From: Bacteroidales bacterium
Lineage (GTDB): Bacteria > Bacteroidota > Bacteroidia > Bacteroidales > JAADJA01
Length of the DNA stretch: 36,043 nt
Assembly (NCBI GenBank): GCA_026984135.1
Contig: JALSSR010000228.1
Span: forward strand, 1-36,043
Direction: 5' to 3'
The notes beneath the pieces were generated by a model, which was not told the origin of the DNA, did not search any database, and saw nothing but the letters and a program-made list of their open reading frames with translations. Positions 1 to 6,825 of the stretch are shown piece by piece. Both the position numbers and the translations under genes were made by a program. Position 1 is the stretch's first letter; each line of letters begins with the position of its first letter.

Positions 1-421
1 TTTGATGTAATATTTCTTTATTGTAAATCAAAACCCTTGCTCTTGCCGAAAAGCCGGTCCACTGATGCTCGGGGTCTTTAAAGACGGGAGCAATGTCCTT
101 TGCTGCCGGAGATTGGTATGGTGATGTTATCCCTTTGTTTTTCAGAACAATAGCTCTTACGGGGTCTCCGCTCCAGAAAACATCGCATTGCGGATTATCT
201 TTTTCGGCAATAAGACGGTTTAGAACACCTGTTGATTTGGTCTCCTCGGTATCGAAAACAGTTTTTACGGTTATTCCCGTCTCCTTTTCAAATTCCTTTA
301 ACACCGGCTCTGAGAATATCTGATCAACACTTGTGTAAACGATAACCTCATTTGAGTTTTTTGTACATCCGCTAATGATTAATATTGCCAAAGATAAAAC
401 TATAATGGAAAAGTATCTCAT
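1..421 (-). CDS. ABC transporter substrate-binding lipoprotein, iron(III)-type (partial)
   Basis: The first 140 codons are present; the 3' part lies beyond the window's left edge. The N-terminus is a lipoprotein signal: a hydrophobic stretch ending in LIISGC, with the lipobox cysteine at residue 19. The mature part begins with the motif VIVYTSVDQIFSEPVLKEFE, followed by TGITV and a CDVFWSGDP segment, which is the N-terminal lobe of the family 1 / Fe(3+)-type periplasmic binding proteins (FbpA-like). In these transporters the protein captures the ligand and hands it to an inner-membrane permease; here it would be anchored by lipid. The start is supported by GGGAG five bases upstream of the ATG at 421. 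A -7-like box (TAGATTTG on the minus strand, 474-481) sits about 50 bases upstream, inside the degenerate first unit of the palindromic array. The ligand (iron, thiamine or another small anion) cannot be decided from this fragment. Confidence 0.85.
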   Translation of the reverse strand, partial: MRYFSIIVLSLAILIISGCTKNSNEVIVYTSVDQIFSEPVLKEFEKETGITVKTVFDTEETKSTGVLNRLIAEKDNPQCDVFWSGDPVRAIVLKNKGITSPYQSPAAKDIAPVFKDPEHQWTGFSARARVLIYNKEILHQ

Positions 422-468
422 TACTCCCTATTTGTTTAAATGTTATTAAACTCCTTTAATCTATTATA

Positions 469-558
469 ATTGGCAAATCTAATAAAAAATTTATATCCGG
501 TTAAAGTTAATAAATAAATATGATTTTGGCCGGTTATAAAAAATTATATTCAGCCAAA
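469..558. repeat. 53-bp-period palindromic array, upstream part
   Basis: Two units precede the ATPase gene. The better one is TTTGGC (525-530), 22 bases, GCCAAA (553-558). A degenerate one is ATTGGC (469-474), 25 bases, GTTAAA (500-505). The right arms start exactly 53 bases apart (500 and 553). The spacer between the arms is A/T-rich with a recurring AATTATA or AATTTATA core. The same unit with the same 22-base spacer occurs twice downstream of the gene. The right arm ends only 10 bases before the ATPase start codon, so it lies in the translation-initiation region and could act as operator, hairpin or recombination site. Confidence 0.75.
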
Positions 559-568
559 GTTTGATATT

Positions 569-2029
569 ATGAAAAAAAAGAGGATAATCGGTAGAGAGTA
601 CGAACAGGATACTCTTAGTGATGCAATAAAGTCACGCGAACCGGAATTTATTGCCGTTTACGGAAGAAGACGGGTTGGGAAAACCTTTCTTATAAAAGAG
701 TTTTTTAAGGAATTAATAGTATTTGAAATTACCGGGATTCATAAAGCCTCAATGAATGATCAATTGGAAAATTTTGCCATTTCACTGGGGCGAGCTGCCG
801 GTGTCGGCTTTAAACCGCAAAGACCATTATCTTGGTTTGACGCATTTCAACAGTTAATAAGGTTTTACGAATCACCTTTTATTAATAAGAAAAAGCGAAA
901 GAAAGTTATTTTTTTCGATGAACTCCCATGGTTAAATACTCCGCGTTCAAAGTTTCTGTCTGCATTAGAGCATTTTTGGAATAGTTGGGGTGCAAATAGA
1001 GATGACCTGATTTTAGTTGTTTGCGGGTCGGCTGCTTCTTGGATGATACAAAATATAGTAACCTCCAAAGGTGGTTTACATAATCGTCTGACTAAGCAAA
1101 TCCGCCTGTTGCCTTTTACTCTTTCCGAGACCGAGCTTTTTCTGAAAAGCAGAAATGTTAAGTTGTCCAGGTTTCAAATCATTGATTTATATATGACCAT
1201 GGGAGGAATACCACACTATCTGAAACAGATTGAACCCGGATTGTCTTCATCTCAAATTATTGAGGATATTTGTTTTCTGTCGGGAGGTTTTTTGCGTCAC
1301 GAGTTTAATAAACTTTATTCCTCACTTTTTGATAAAAGCAGGCAGTATGTTAATATCATAAAGATTCTTGCAAAAAAACGAAAAGGATTGACAAGGAATG
1401 AAATTTTGGAATCCCTGGGTGTTTCTTCGGGAGGTACTATTAGTGCAAGGTTACAGGAGCTTGAGGAATCGGGTTTTATTCAGTCGCGAATTCCATTCGG
1501 TAAAAAGTCAAATGAGGCTTTGTACTGGCTAACTGATGAATATTCATTGTTTTATATTGATTGGATAAGTAAATTGAAAAATAATGATTCCGGAAAAGGG
1601 TATTGGCAAGCAAGACTTAATTCCCCTAAAAAGAGAGCCTGGGCAGGATATGCTTTCGAACGGATTTGTATAAAACATACGGATAAAATAAAAGAGGCTC
1701 TTGGAATTTTAAATGTTGAAACTTCCGAAGCTCCTTGGCAGGGTAGATATCTTGGAGATGACAAAAGTAGTATTGGGGCACAAATAGATTTATTGATTGA
1801 TCGAAAGGACCAAACTATTAATATTTGTGAAATGAAGTTCTCGGAATCCGAATTTGTGATTGACAAAAAATATGCAAATAGCTTAAGGCAAAAAGTTAAT
1901 GTCTTAAAAAAAGTAACCGGTACAAAAAAGAATATTTTGCTAACGATGATAACAACATTTGGTGTTAAAGATAATAACTATTATAAGGAATTAGTGCAAA
2001 ATACGGTTGTTCTGGATGATTTGTTTTAA
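569..2029 (+). CDS. AAA ATPase with DUF234 / PD-(D/E)xK-like C-terminal domain
   Basis: This 486-residue protein belongs to the 'archaeal-type' ATPase family (PF01637) with a DUF234 tail (PF03008). Walker A is GRRRVGKT (residues 32-39), Walker B is VIFFDE (about 113-118), and CGSAASWM (152-159) fits the sensor region. A winged-helix-like segment lies around 264-310. The C-terminus has the arrangement of a restriction-endonuclease-like core: E364, D407 in GAQIDLLID, and E421-x-K423 in CEMKFS. No signal peptide or membrane segment is seen. The cellular role of this family is not established; nuclease and mobile-element roles have been suggested. The gene stands alone, flanked by palindromic repeats, and its first 119 bases plus 17 upstream bases are repeated at 2146-2281. 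Family assignment is firm; any function in defence, addiction or mobility is inference. Confidence 0.9.
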   Translation: MKKKRIIGREYEQDTLSDAIKSREPEFIAVYGRRRVGKTFLIKEFFKELIVFEITGIHKASMNDQLENFAISLGRAAGVGFKPQRPLSWFDAFQQLIRFYESPFINKKKRKKVIFFDELPWLNTPRSKFLSALEHFWNSWGANRDDLILVVCGSAASWMIQNIVTSKGGLHNRLTKQIRLLPFTLSETELFLKSRNVKLSRFQIIDLYMTMGGIPHYLKQIEPGLSSSQIIEDICFLSGGFLRHEFNKLYSSLFDKSRQYVNIIKILAKKRKGLTRNEILESLGVSSGGTISARLQELEESGFIQSRIPFGKKSNEALYWLTDEYSLFYIDWISKLKNNDSGKGYWQARLNSPKKRAWAGYAFERICIKHTDKIKEALGILNVETSEAPWQGRYLGDDKSSIGAQIDLLIDRKDQTINICEMKFSESEFVIDKKYANSLRQKVNVLKKVTGTKKNILLTMITTFGVKDNNYYKELVQNTVVLDDLF

Positions 2030-2033
2030 GATT

Positions 2034-2152
2034 ATATCTGGCCAAAATTAAAGAAAAACTGTGATATTGGCCGGTAATAAAAAATTATAATCAGCCAAAA
2101 TCAAAAAAAATATGTAGTTTTGGCTGTATTTAAGGAATTATATAGAGCCAAA
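2034..2152. repeat. 53-bp-period palindromic array, downstream part
   Basis: Directly after the ATPase stop codon come a half unit (GCCAAA at 2041-2046, preceded by TTATATCTG), a full unit ATTGGC (2066-2071)-N22-GCCAAA (2094-2099), and a second full unit TTTGGC (2119-2124)-N22-GCCAAA (2147-2152). The right arms start at 2041, 2094 and 2147, an exact 53-base period. The spacers contain AAAAATTATAATC and AAGGAATTATATAG, like the upstream copy. The last unit also contains TAGTTTTG (2115-2122), which matches the Bacteroidota -7 box. Its right arm continues into the duplicated gene start, so palindrome and gene 5' end were copied as one piece. Confidence 0.75.
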
Positions 2153-2162
2153 GTTTGATATT

Positions 2163-2283
2163 ATGAAAAAAAAGAGGATAATCGGTAGAGAGTATGAACA
2201 GGATACTCTTAGTGATGCAATAAAGTCACGCGAACCGTAATTTATTGCCGTTTACGGAAGAAGACGGGTTGGGAAAACCTTGT
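2163..2283 (+). pseudogene. Truncated, broken duplicate of the ATPase gene 5' end
   Basis: Bases 2146-2281 repeat 552-687 with two differences in 136: C to T at 2195 (silent) and G to T at 2238, which turns codon 26 (GAA) into a TAA stop. The copy includes the palindrome right arm, the ATG and the sequence up to and including the Walker A motif (GRRRVGKT). The identity ends at 2281, two bases before the stop codon of the next gene on the minus strand. The remnant could make only a 25-residue peptide. The near-perfect identity means the duplication is recent or has been kept by gene conversion. Confidence 0.85.
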
Positions 2284-3435
2284 TTATTTAAGAATAATGA
2301 ACCGGCTAATCCCCGAATACGAATTACTTATAAACCTGTAATAGTATGTTCCTTGTGTCAATGTATTTGCAATAAAGGGAACTGTTTGTTTGCCCTTTTC
2401 AAAAGTTTGCTCTGCTGTTTTGACCACTATCTCTCCCTGCATATTGAAAATCTCAAAATGTCCTGTGACTTTTTCCGGCAAATCAATAATAAATGTTGTG
2501 TTGTTCTTGTATGGATTGGGATAGTTGTATAGATTAATATTTGATGTTTGTAATTCATTAAGTCCGGCAATTGGGAATATCTGTGTTATAGTGAAATCAA
2601 CCCAGAAAATTCCATGGCATTCCGGAATATTGTCAATCAGAGCCTGGCCGATATCCTTCGGCGGATCTTCAAGTTGCGACCACCACGATTGGTCGGCAGG
2701 ATATCCGAATTGAAAAGCCGATGGATTGGGTGAGAAATCGGCGGCCCACTCTCCGAATTCGTTGACCATAAATTCGAACGGGTCGTTTGCCCATCCGAAA
2801 TCCTGACTATCGTCAACAAAGAGGATATCGCCTCTGTATTCAGGCGGCATCCACTCCTGATTATAGTGTTTCAGAAAAAGAGTGTAGGTGGAATCATATT
2901 CTTTTAAATTTGTTTCCCAAAGTTCCGCTTCTTCGTTCGTAACCGGCTTTCCCTCAGGATAATCCTGTGCCTGATACCATTCGATATCCACACCGAAACC
3001 TATGACGCAGGGGTGGCTGTGATATTTGGAGATGACAAGTTGCATCAGCGTTAAAATATCGGCTGCACCGGGTTCCACCTGCAACCAAACCTTTACTCCG
3101 TGTTCGTCAAAATAGGTTAGCCAATCCTCATTCTGGTCTTCCTGGGTAAACCAAATATGATCGTAACTGCCGCAAGCCGACGGAAAGTTCAGTTTTGTGT
3201 ATCCGTCATCCATATACAAGCTGACTATCCATATTCCGGCAGGTGATGCATTATCAAATTTGGAGGCCATTCCGTCACCGACACTCTGCCAATATTCCGG
3301 ATCGGGGAAGTGATTGTTAGGGTAACTGCTTAAAATCCTTGACGCACGAAAGCCCGCCACAATGCTATCCTGGTTCTGTGAAAATCCCAATAATGGTAAT
3401 AAAACCGTAATCAATAGTAGTTTAATGTAGTTCAT
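2284..3435 (-). CDS. Secreted TIM-barrel-like protein (possible glycosidase) with T9SS sorting domain
   Basis: The 383-residue product starts with a clear signal peptide (MNYIKLLLITVLLPLLGFSQ, cut after about residue 19). The reading frame is open for 72 more codons upstream, but those would place the signal peptide internally, so the ATG at 3435 is chosen. The central 270 residues alternate hydrophobic strand-like segments (GIWIVSLYM, KVWLQVEPG, VIGFGVDIEWY, CHGIFWVDF) rich in Trp, Asp and Glu, which looks like a TIM barrel of glycoside-hydrolase type. I cannot assign a GH family; the VDIEWY segment recalls but does not match the GH18 signature. The last ~80 residues (YPNPYKNNTTF through SRFIILK) are a T9SS type A sorting domain, so the protein should cross the outer membrane. 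It is divergent from the GH35 gene, which suggests, without proving, a shared glycan substrate. Confidence 0.75.
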   Translation of the reverse strand: MNYIKLLLITVLLPLLGFSQNQDSIVAGFRASRILSSYPNNHFPDPEYWQSVGDGMASKFDNASPAGIWIVSLYMDDGYTKLNFPSACGSYDHIWFTQEDQNEDWLTYFDEHGVKVWLQVEPGAADILTLMQLVISKYHSHPCVIGFGVDIEWYQAQDYPEGKPVTNEEAELWETNLKEYDSTYTLFLKHYNQEWMPPEYRGDILFVDDSQDFGWANDPFEFMVNEFGEWAADFSPNPSAFQFGYPADQSWWSQLEDPPKDIGQALIDNIPECHGIFWVDFTITQIFPIAGLNELQTSNINLYNYPNPYKNNTTFIIDLPEKVTGHFEIFNMQGEIVVKTAEQTFEKGKQTVPFIANTLTQGTYYYRFISNSYSGISRFIILK

Positions 3436-3454
3436 AATATTAGTTTTTAAAATG

Positions 3455-3462
3455 CAAATATA
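3455..3462 (-). promoter_or_regulatory. -7 box for the T9SS TIM-barrel gene
   Basis: The minus strand reads TATATTTG, a match to the Bacteroidota -7 consensus TAnnTTTG, 19 bases upstream of the ATG at 3435. No good -33 TTTG is seen at the usual spacing. Confidence 0.45.
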
Positions 3463-3498
3463 TAAAAAATTGCTTTCCCGCTGTCTGCGAACTTTACA

Positions 3499-3506
3499 TA
3501 CATTTG
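3499..3506 (+). promoter_or_regulatory. -7 box for the GH35 beta-galactosidase gene
   Basis: TACATTTG matches TAnnTTTG and lies 23 bases before the ATG at 3530, giving a short leader. It supports that ATG over the upstream in-frame ATG at 3452. With the box at 3455-3462 it makes a back-to-back promoter pair in the 94-base intergenic space. Confidence 0.5.
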
Positions 3507-3529
3507 CATTTGATTTTAAAAATAGTAAA

Positions 3530-5854
3530 ATGAGAATATTATCCTTTTTATTGCTGTTCGTTTTGACGATATCATCCTGTAAATCACCCGAAAGTAAAAC
3601 TTTTAAGATCGGGAAGGATAGTTTTTTACTCAATGGCAAACCATACGTCATCCGCTCCGGTGAGATGCATTTTATGCGAATTCCGGAAGCTTATTGGGAG
3701 CATCGTTTGAAAATGGCCAAAGCTATGGGTTTAAATACGGTTTGTGCGTATATGTTCTGGAATGCACATGAAGAGAAACCGGGAGAATTTGATTTTACGG
3801 GACGAAGAGATGTAGCGAAATTTTGCCGTCTTGCACAACAAGAGGGATTATATGTTATTTTACGACCCGGTCCCTATTCCTGTGCCGAATGGGAGTTCGG
3901 CGGATTTCCCTGGTGGTTGCTGAAAAAGGAGGATATTCAGGTGCGGACACGTGATCCGTATTATATGGATAGAGCAAAGAAATACTTGTTTGAAGTCGGT
4001 AAGCAATTGGCTCCTTTACAAATTACAAAAGGTGGTCCTATTTTAATGGTTCAGGTTGAAAATGAATACGGCAGCTATGGAAGCGACACGCTTTATGTGG
4101 CTGAAATCAGGGATGCATTGTTGCAGGCAGGCTTTGAAGTGCCTCTTTTTGCCTGCGACGGCCCATCACAAATGAAAAATGATAAACTGACCGGACTTTT
4201 CAGTGTTGTTAACTTCGGTGGTAATCCCGAACCTGCCTTTGCTGCTTTACGCAAACTTCAGAAAACAGGCCCTTTGATGTGCGGAGAGTATTATCCCGGC
4301 TGGTTTGATTCCTGGGGGAAGCCTCATCATACAGGAAATACGGAAAAAATTACAGAAGAACTGAAATGGATGCTTGACCATAAAGCCTCATTCAGTATCT
4401 ATATGGCACACGGCGGTACTTCGTTCGGACTTTGGTCGGGAGCCAATTGCCCGCCCTTTTTGCCTCAGTGTTCAAGCTATGACTATGATGCTCCTATTAG
4501 TGAAGCGGGTTGGGAAACTGAAAAGTTTGATGCAATCAGAGATCTTTTCTCCAATTATTTACAGGAAGGGGAGGCCATTCCCGAAATTCCTGCAAGAAAT
4601 TCCGTGATTACAATACCGGAGTTTGAGTTGAAGGAGGTTGCTCCTGTTTTTGATAATCTCCCCGAAGGAGTAAAAGATGAGTCCCCGAAAAATATGGAAA
4701 TGTACGATCAGGGTTACGGATGTATTAATTACAGTACAATCCTGAAGCCTTCAACGGAAACTCTGGAATTGCACATTGATGAAGTTCATGACTTTGCTGT
4801 GGTTTTGCTTGACGGTGAGAAAACAGGGGTGATAGACAGACGAAGAACAAATAATATTGTTGAACTTCCACCGCATTCGCAGGAGGCGCGTCTTGACATT
4901 TTCGTTGAAGCAATGGGACGTGTTAACTACGGCGGTTACATTCACGACAGAAAGGGAATTACTCATAAAGTGGAAATTCTGAAAAACGGAACCCCGGCCG
5001 GAGAATTGAAAAACTGGACAATATATAACATACCCTTAAGTTCCGACAAAGCTCCTGAAAATCTGACTTTTTCGGAAAATATTAAAAACGATGGGCTTCC
5101 GGCATTTTATAAAGGATATTTCAGCTTGGAAGAAACGGGTGACTGCTTCCTTGACGTTAGCAAATGGGGTAAGGGTGTTGTTTGGATTAATGGATATGGA
5201 CTGGGACGCTTCTGGAACATCGGTCCTACACAAACAATGTATTTACCCGGACCCTGGCTTAAAAAAGGTGAAAACGAGATTATCATTCTTGACATAACAG
5301 GCCCGGAAAAACCGGTAATCAGGGGACTGGCAGAACCGGTGCTGAATGTTCTTCACGTACCCAAGGTTGTGAAGCATAAAAAGGCCGGACAAAAAATTGA
5401 TCTTTCGGTTGTGAAACCTGTTTATGAAGGTTCTTTCGGTGCAGGAAAAGAGTGGCAGAAGGTTAACTTTCCTGAAAAGTCAGGTCGTTTTCTCTGTCTG
5501 GAAGCTCTTGACTCTCAAAAAGATGACCCTTTTACTACCATTGCAGAACTCTATCTTCTGAATGACAAAGGAAAGCGATTGTCGCGAAAAAAATGGAAAG
5601 TGATATTTGCAGACAGTGAGGAGATAGAAAGCGACGACGGAAATGCAAATAATGTTTTCGATATGCAACCGACAACTTTCTGGCACACCGAATGGATGAA
5701 CCAGTTACCTCCTCATCCTCATTATTTAGTTATTGATATTGGTGACATTCAAACCGTTTACGGTATGGAATATTTACCAAGACAGGATTCTCCCAACGGT
5801 AGGCTGAAAAATGTAAGAATATATATTGAGAAAACACTTTTTAAAGGAATTTGA
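3530..5854 (+). CDS. Glycoside hydrolase family 35 beta-galactosidase, lipoprotein
   Basis: This 774-residue enzyme should hydrolyse terminal beta-galactosyl residues at the cell envelope. The N-terminus is a lipoprotein signal (LLLFVLTISSC, lipobox Cys17). The GH35 barrel follows: FLLNGKPYVIRSGEMHF near the start, LRPGPYSCAEWEFGG, the acid/base motif VQVENEYGSYG (Glu179 by alignment with human GLB1 Glu188) and the nucleophile motif CGEYYPGWFDSWG (Glu253, matching GLB1 Glu268). Beta-sandwich domains occupy the middle, including GKGVVWINGYGLGRFW. The last ~140 residues (TTIAELYLLND, TTFWHTEW, PHYLVIDIGD, VRIYIE) are an F5/8 type C / CBM32-like module. An earlier in-frame ATG at 3452 would bury the signal peptide, so 3530 is used. 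Localisation to the outer membrane rather than the periplasm is inferred. Confidence 0.93.
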   Translation: MRILSFLLLFVLTISSCKSPESKTFKIGKDSFLLNGKPYVIRSGEMHFMRIPEAYWEHRLKMAKAMGLNTVCAYMFWNAHEEKPGEFDFTGRRDVAKFCRLAQQEGLYVILRPGPYSCAEWEFGGFPWWLLKKEDIQVRTRDPYYMDRAKKYLFEVGKQLAPLQITKGGPILMVQVENEYGSYGSDTLYVAEIRDALLQAGFEVPLFACDGPSQMKNDKLTGLFSVVNFGGNPEPAFAALRKLQKTGPLMCGEYYPGWFDSWGKPHHTGNTEKITEELKWMLDHKASFSIYMAHGGTSFGLWSGANCPPFLPQCSSYDYDAPISEAGWETEKFDAIRDLFSNYLQEGEAIPEIPARNSVITIPEFELKEVAPVFDNLPEGVKDESPKNMEMYDQGYGCINYSTILKPSTETLELHIDEVHDFAVVLLDGEKTGVIDRRRTNNIVELPPHSQEARLDIFVEAMGRVNYGGYIHDRKGITHKVEILKNGTPAGELKNWTIYNIPLSSDKAPENLTFSENIKNDGLPAFYKGYFSLEETGDCFLDVSKWGKGVVWINGYGLGRFWNIGPTQTMYLPGPWLKKGENEIIILDITGPEKPVIRGLAEPVLNVLHVPKVVKHKKAGQKIDLSVVKPVYEGSFGAGKEWQKVNFPEKSGRFLCLEALDSQKDDPFTTIAELYLLNDKGKRLSRKKWKVIFADSEEIESDDGNANNVFDMQPTTFWHTEWMNQLPPHPHYLVIDIGDIQTVYGMEYLPRQDSPNGRLKNVRIYIEKTLFKGI

Positions 5855-5865
5855 TTGAAATAGAA

Positions 5866-6780
5866 TTATTGGTACGGATTGAAAAATATATCGTTTTTCC
5901 AATTTTTCGGATTGTTTTTGATGTAATTTTTTATGGCCCAATATTCCTTCTTATTACGGATTATATGATCATGATAATAGTGTTGCCATAACATGTTGTT
6001 ACGATTGAATTTGTTGATATTCAGATTTTTTTCGTCAATAAAATCGTCAATTTTTGTTATAACACCGGATTTGTATCCACCTATAAATGATGATATTGAT
6101 TTTGGTTTTCGTTGCAAACGTTTTTGATTTTCCGGATCAATATCCATTTTATTAATATAATTGGTGCGGTTATTGGGATGGTCGTTGGGATGGTCATTGG
6201 AATTGTCGTTGGAATGGTCATCGGAATGGTCGTTGGAATGGTCGTTGGAATGGTCGTTGGAATGGTCGTTGGAATGGTCGTTGGAATGGTCGTTGGGACG
6301 GTTGTTGGGACGGTCGTTGGGATGGTCATTGGGACGGTCGTTGGGACGGTCATTGGGATGGTCATTGGGACGGTCATTGGGACGGTCATTGGGACGGTTG
6401 GGACGTAGAGACGCACGGCCGTGCGTCTCTACATTCCAACGACCGTCCCGTTCGTCCCAACCGTCCCAACCATTCCAATTCCGGCCATCCCGATCATTTT
6501 CGTTTTTCCGGTTGTTTAATATTATAATTGCGTGTAAATGGTTTGGCATTAATATAAATTCATCCAAAAATAATTCCCTGCGTATTTTAAATGATTTGAA
6601 CCATTCATCATAAACGATTTTACCAAATTCCGAAAAAATCATTTTCCCGTTTTCAATTTTCCCGAACCAACAAATGTGATGTTGTGTAACAACTGTAATG
6701 AAATAATACCCGTTTCGTGAATAATCCCACCCGGGCATTCTGTTGGATTCAATCCGGTATTTGTTTTTGTATTTTGCCAT
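5866..6780 (-). CDS. REP-associated tyrosine transposase (Y1/HUH family) with repeat insertion
   Basis: The N-terminal part (RMPGWDYSRNGYYFITVVTQHHICWFGKI ... DEFILMPNHLHAIIIL) is the Y1 transposase / RAYT domain (PF01797), with the HUH metal motif H81-L-H83. The C-terminal part (SISSFIGGYKSGV ... YYHDHIIRNKKEYWAIKNYIKNNPKNW) carries the usual IxxYIxxNPxxW end, where Tyr286 is the likely nucleophile. Between them, residues 95-208 are not family sequence: a Gly/Trp/Asp stretch, then VETHGRASLR encoded by a perfect 28-bp palindrome, then about 20 tetrapeptides of the type RPND/HPND/HSND. The 12-bp unit keeps the frame, so the two catalytic halves stay in one polypeptide. RAYTs act on REP palindromes as single-stranded DNA. 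Whether this one is active with a long hydrophilic linker is unknown. It converges on the GH35 gene with 11 bases between stops. Confidence 0.88.
   Translation of the reverse strand: MAKYKNKYRIESNRMPGWDYSRNGYYFITVVTQHHICWFGKIENGKMIFSEFGKIVYDEWFKSFKIRRELFLDEFILMPNHLHAIIILNNRKNENDRDGRNWNGWDGWDERDGRWNVETHGRASLRPNRPNDRPNDRPNDHPNDRPNDRPNDHPNDRPNNRPNDHSNDHSNDHSNDHSNDHSNDHSDDHSNDNSNDHPNDHPNNRTNYINKMDIDPENQKRLQRKPKSISSFIGGYKSGVITKIDDFIDEKNLNINKFNRNNMLWQHYYHDHIIRNKKEYWAIKNYIKNNPKNWKNDIFFNPYQ
6160..6404. repeat. 12-bp tandem repeat array inside the transposase gene
   Basis: About 20 copies of a 12-base unit (plus strand GGTCGTTGGAAT or GGTCATTGGGAC, with variants) run head to tail. On the minus strand they encode the tetrapeptides NDHS, NDRP and NDHP. 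Two subfamilies are visible: GGAAT units cluster at 6200-6290 and GGGAC units at 6290-6404, as expected from local expansion by slippage or unequal exchange. Because the unit is a multiple of three and free of stops, several other frames are also open here; those are artefacts. Confidence 0.95.
6405..6432. repeat. Perfect 28-bp REP-like palindrome inside the transposase frame
   Basis: GTAGAGACGCACGG is followed immediately by its exact reverse complement, with no loop bases. It begins exactly at a codon boundary and encodes VETHGRASLR (residues 117-126). The flanks are inversely related: left of it the plus strand reads GGGACGGTTGGGAC, while right of it (6455-6470) it reads GTCCCAACCGTCCC, so the structure could extend into a much longer hairpin. 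Palindromes beginning GTAGAGACGC are, from memory, dispersed repeats in several bacterial genomes. Confidence 0.9.
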
Positions 6781-6825
6781 TTCGGTTTGTAAGGATACAA
6801 TATTCCTTGAACTGACAAATATACA

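Noticed and set aside
93-323. 76-codon open frame on the plus strand
   Set aside because: It lies antisense to the substrate-binding lipoprotein, which has a signal peptide and family motifs.
469-2152. CRISPR array from the 53-bp-period palindromes
   Set aside because: Only two clusters of two to three units, spacers are themselves similar A/T-rich sequence, and no cas genes are near.
2245-2532. 95-codon open frame on the plus strand
   Set aside because: It begins in the broken ATPase copy and runs antisense through the T9SS sorting domain of the minus-strand gene; no motifs.
3452-3529. Longer N-terminus for the GH35 protein
   Set aside because: It would place the lipoprotein signal 26 residues inside the protein and start upstream of the -7 box.
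6160-6404. CRISPR-like repeat array
   Set aside because: Units are 12 bases and contiguous with no unique spacers, and they are translated.
6112-6613. Open frames on the plus strand with GMVVGMV or EWSLEWSL repeats
   Set aside because: They arise because the 12-bp repeat has no stop in several frames. The minus strand frame has the HUH and Tyr transposase motifs on both sides.
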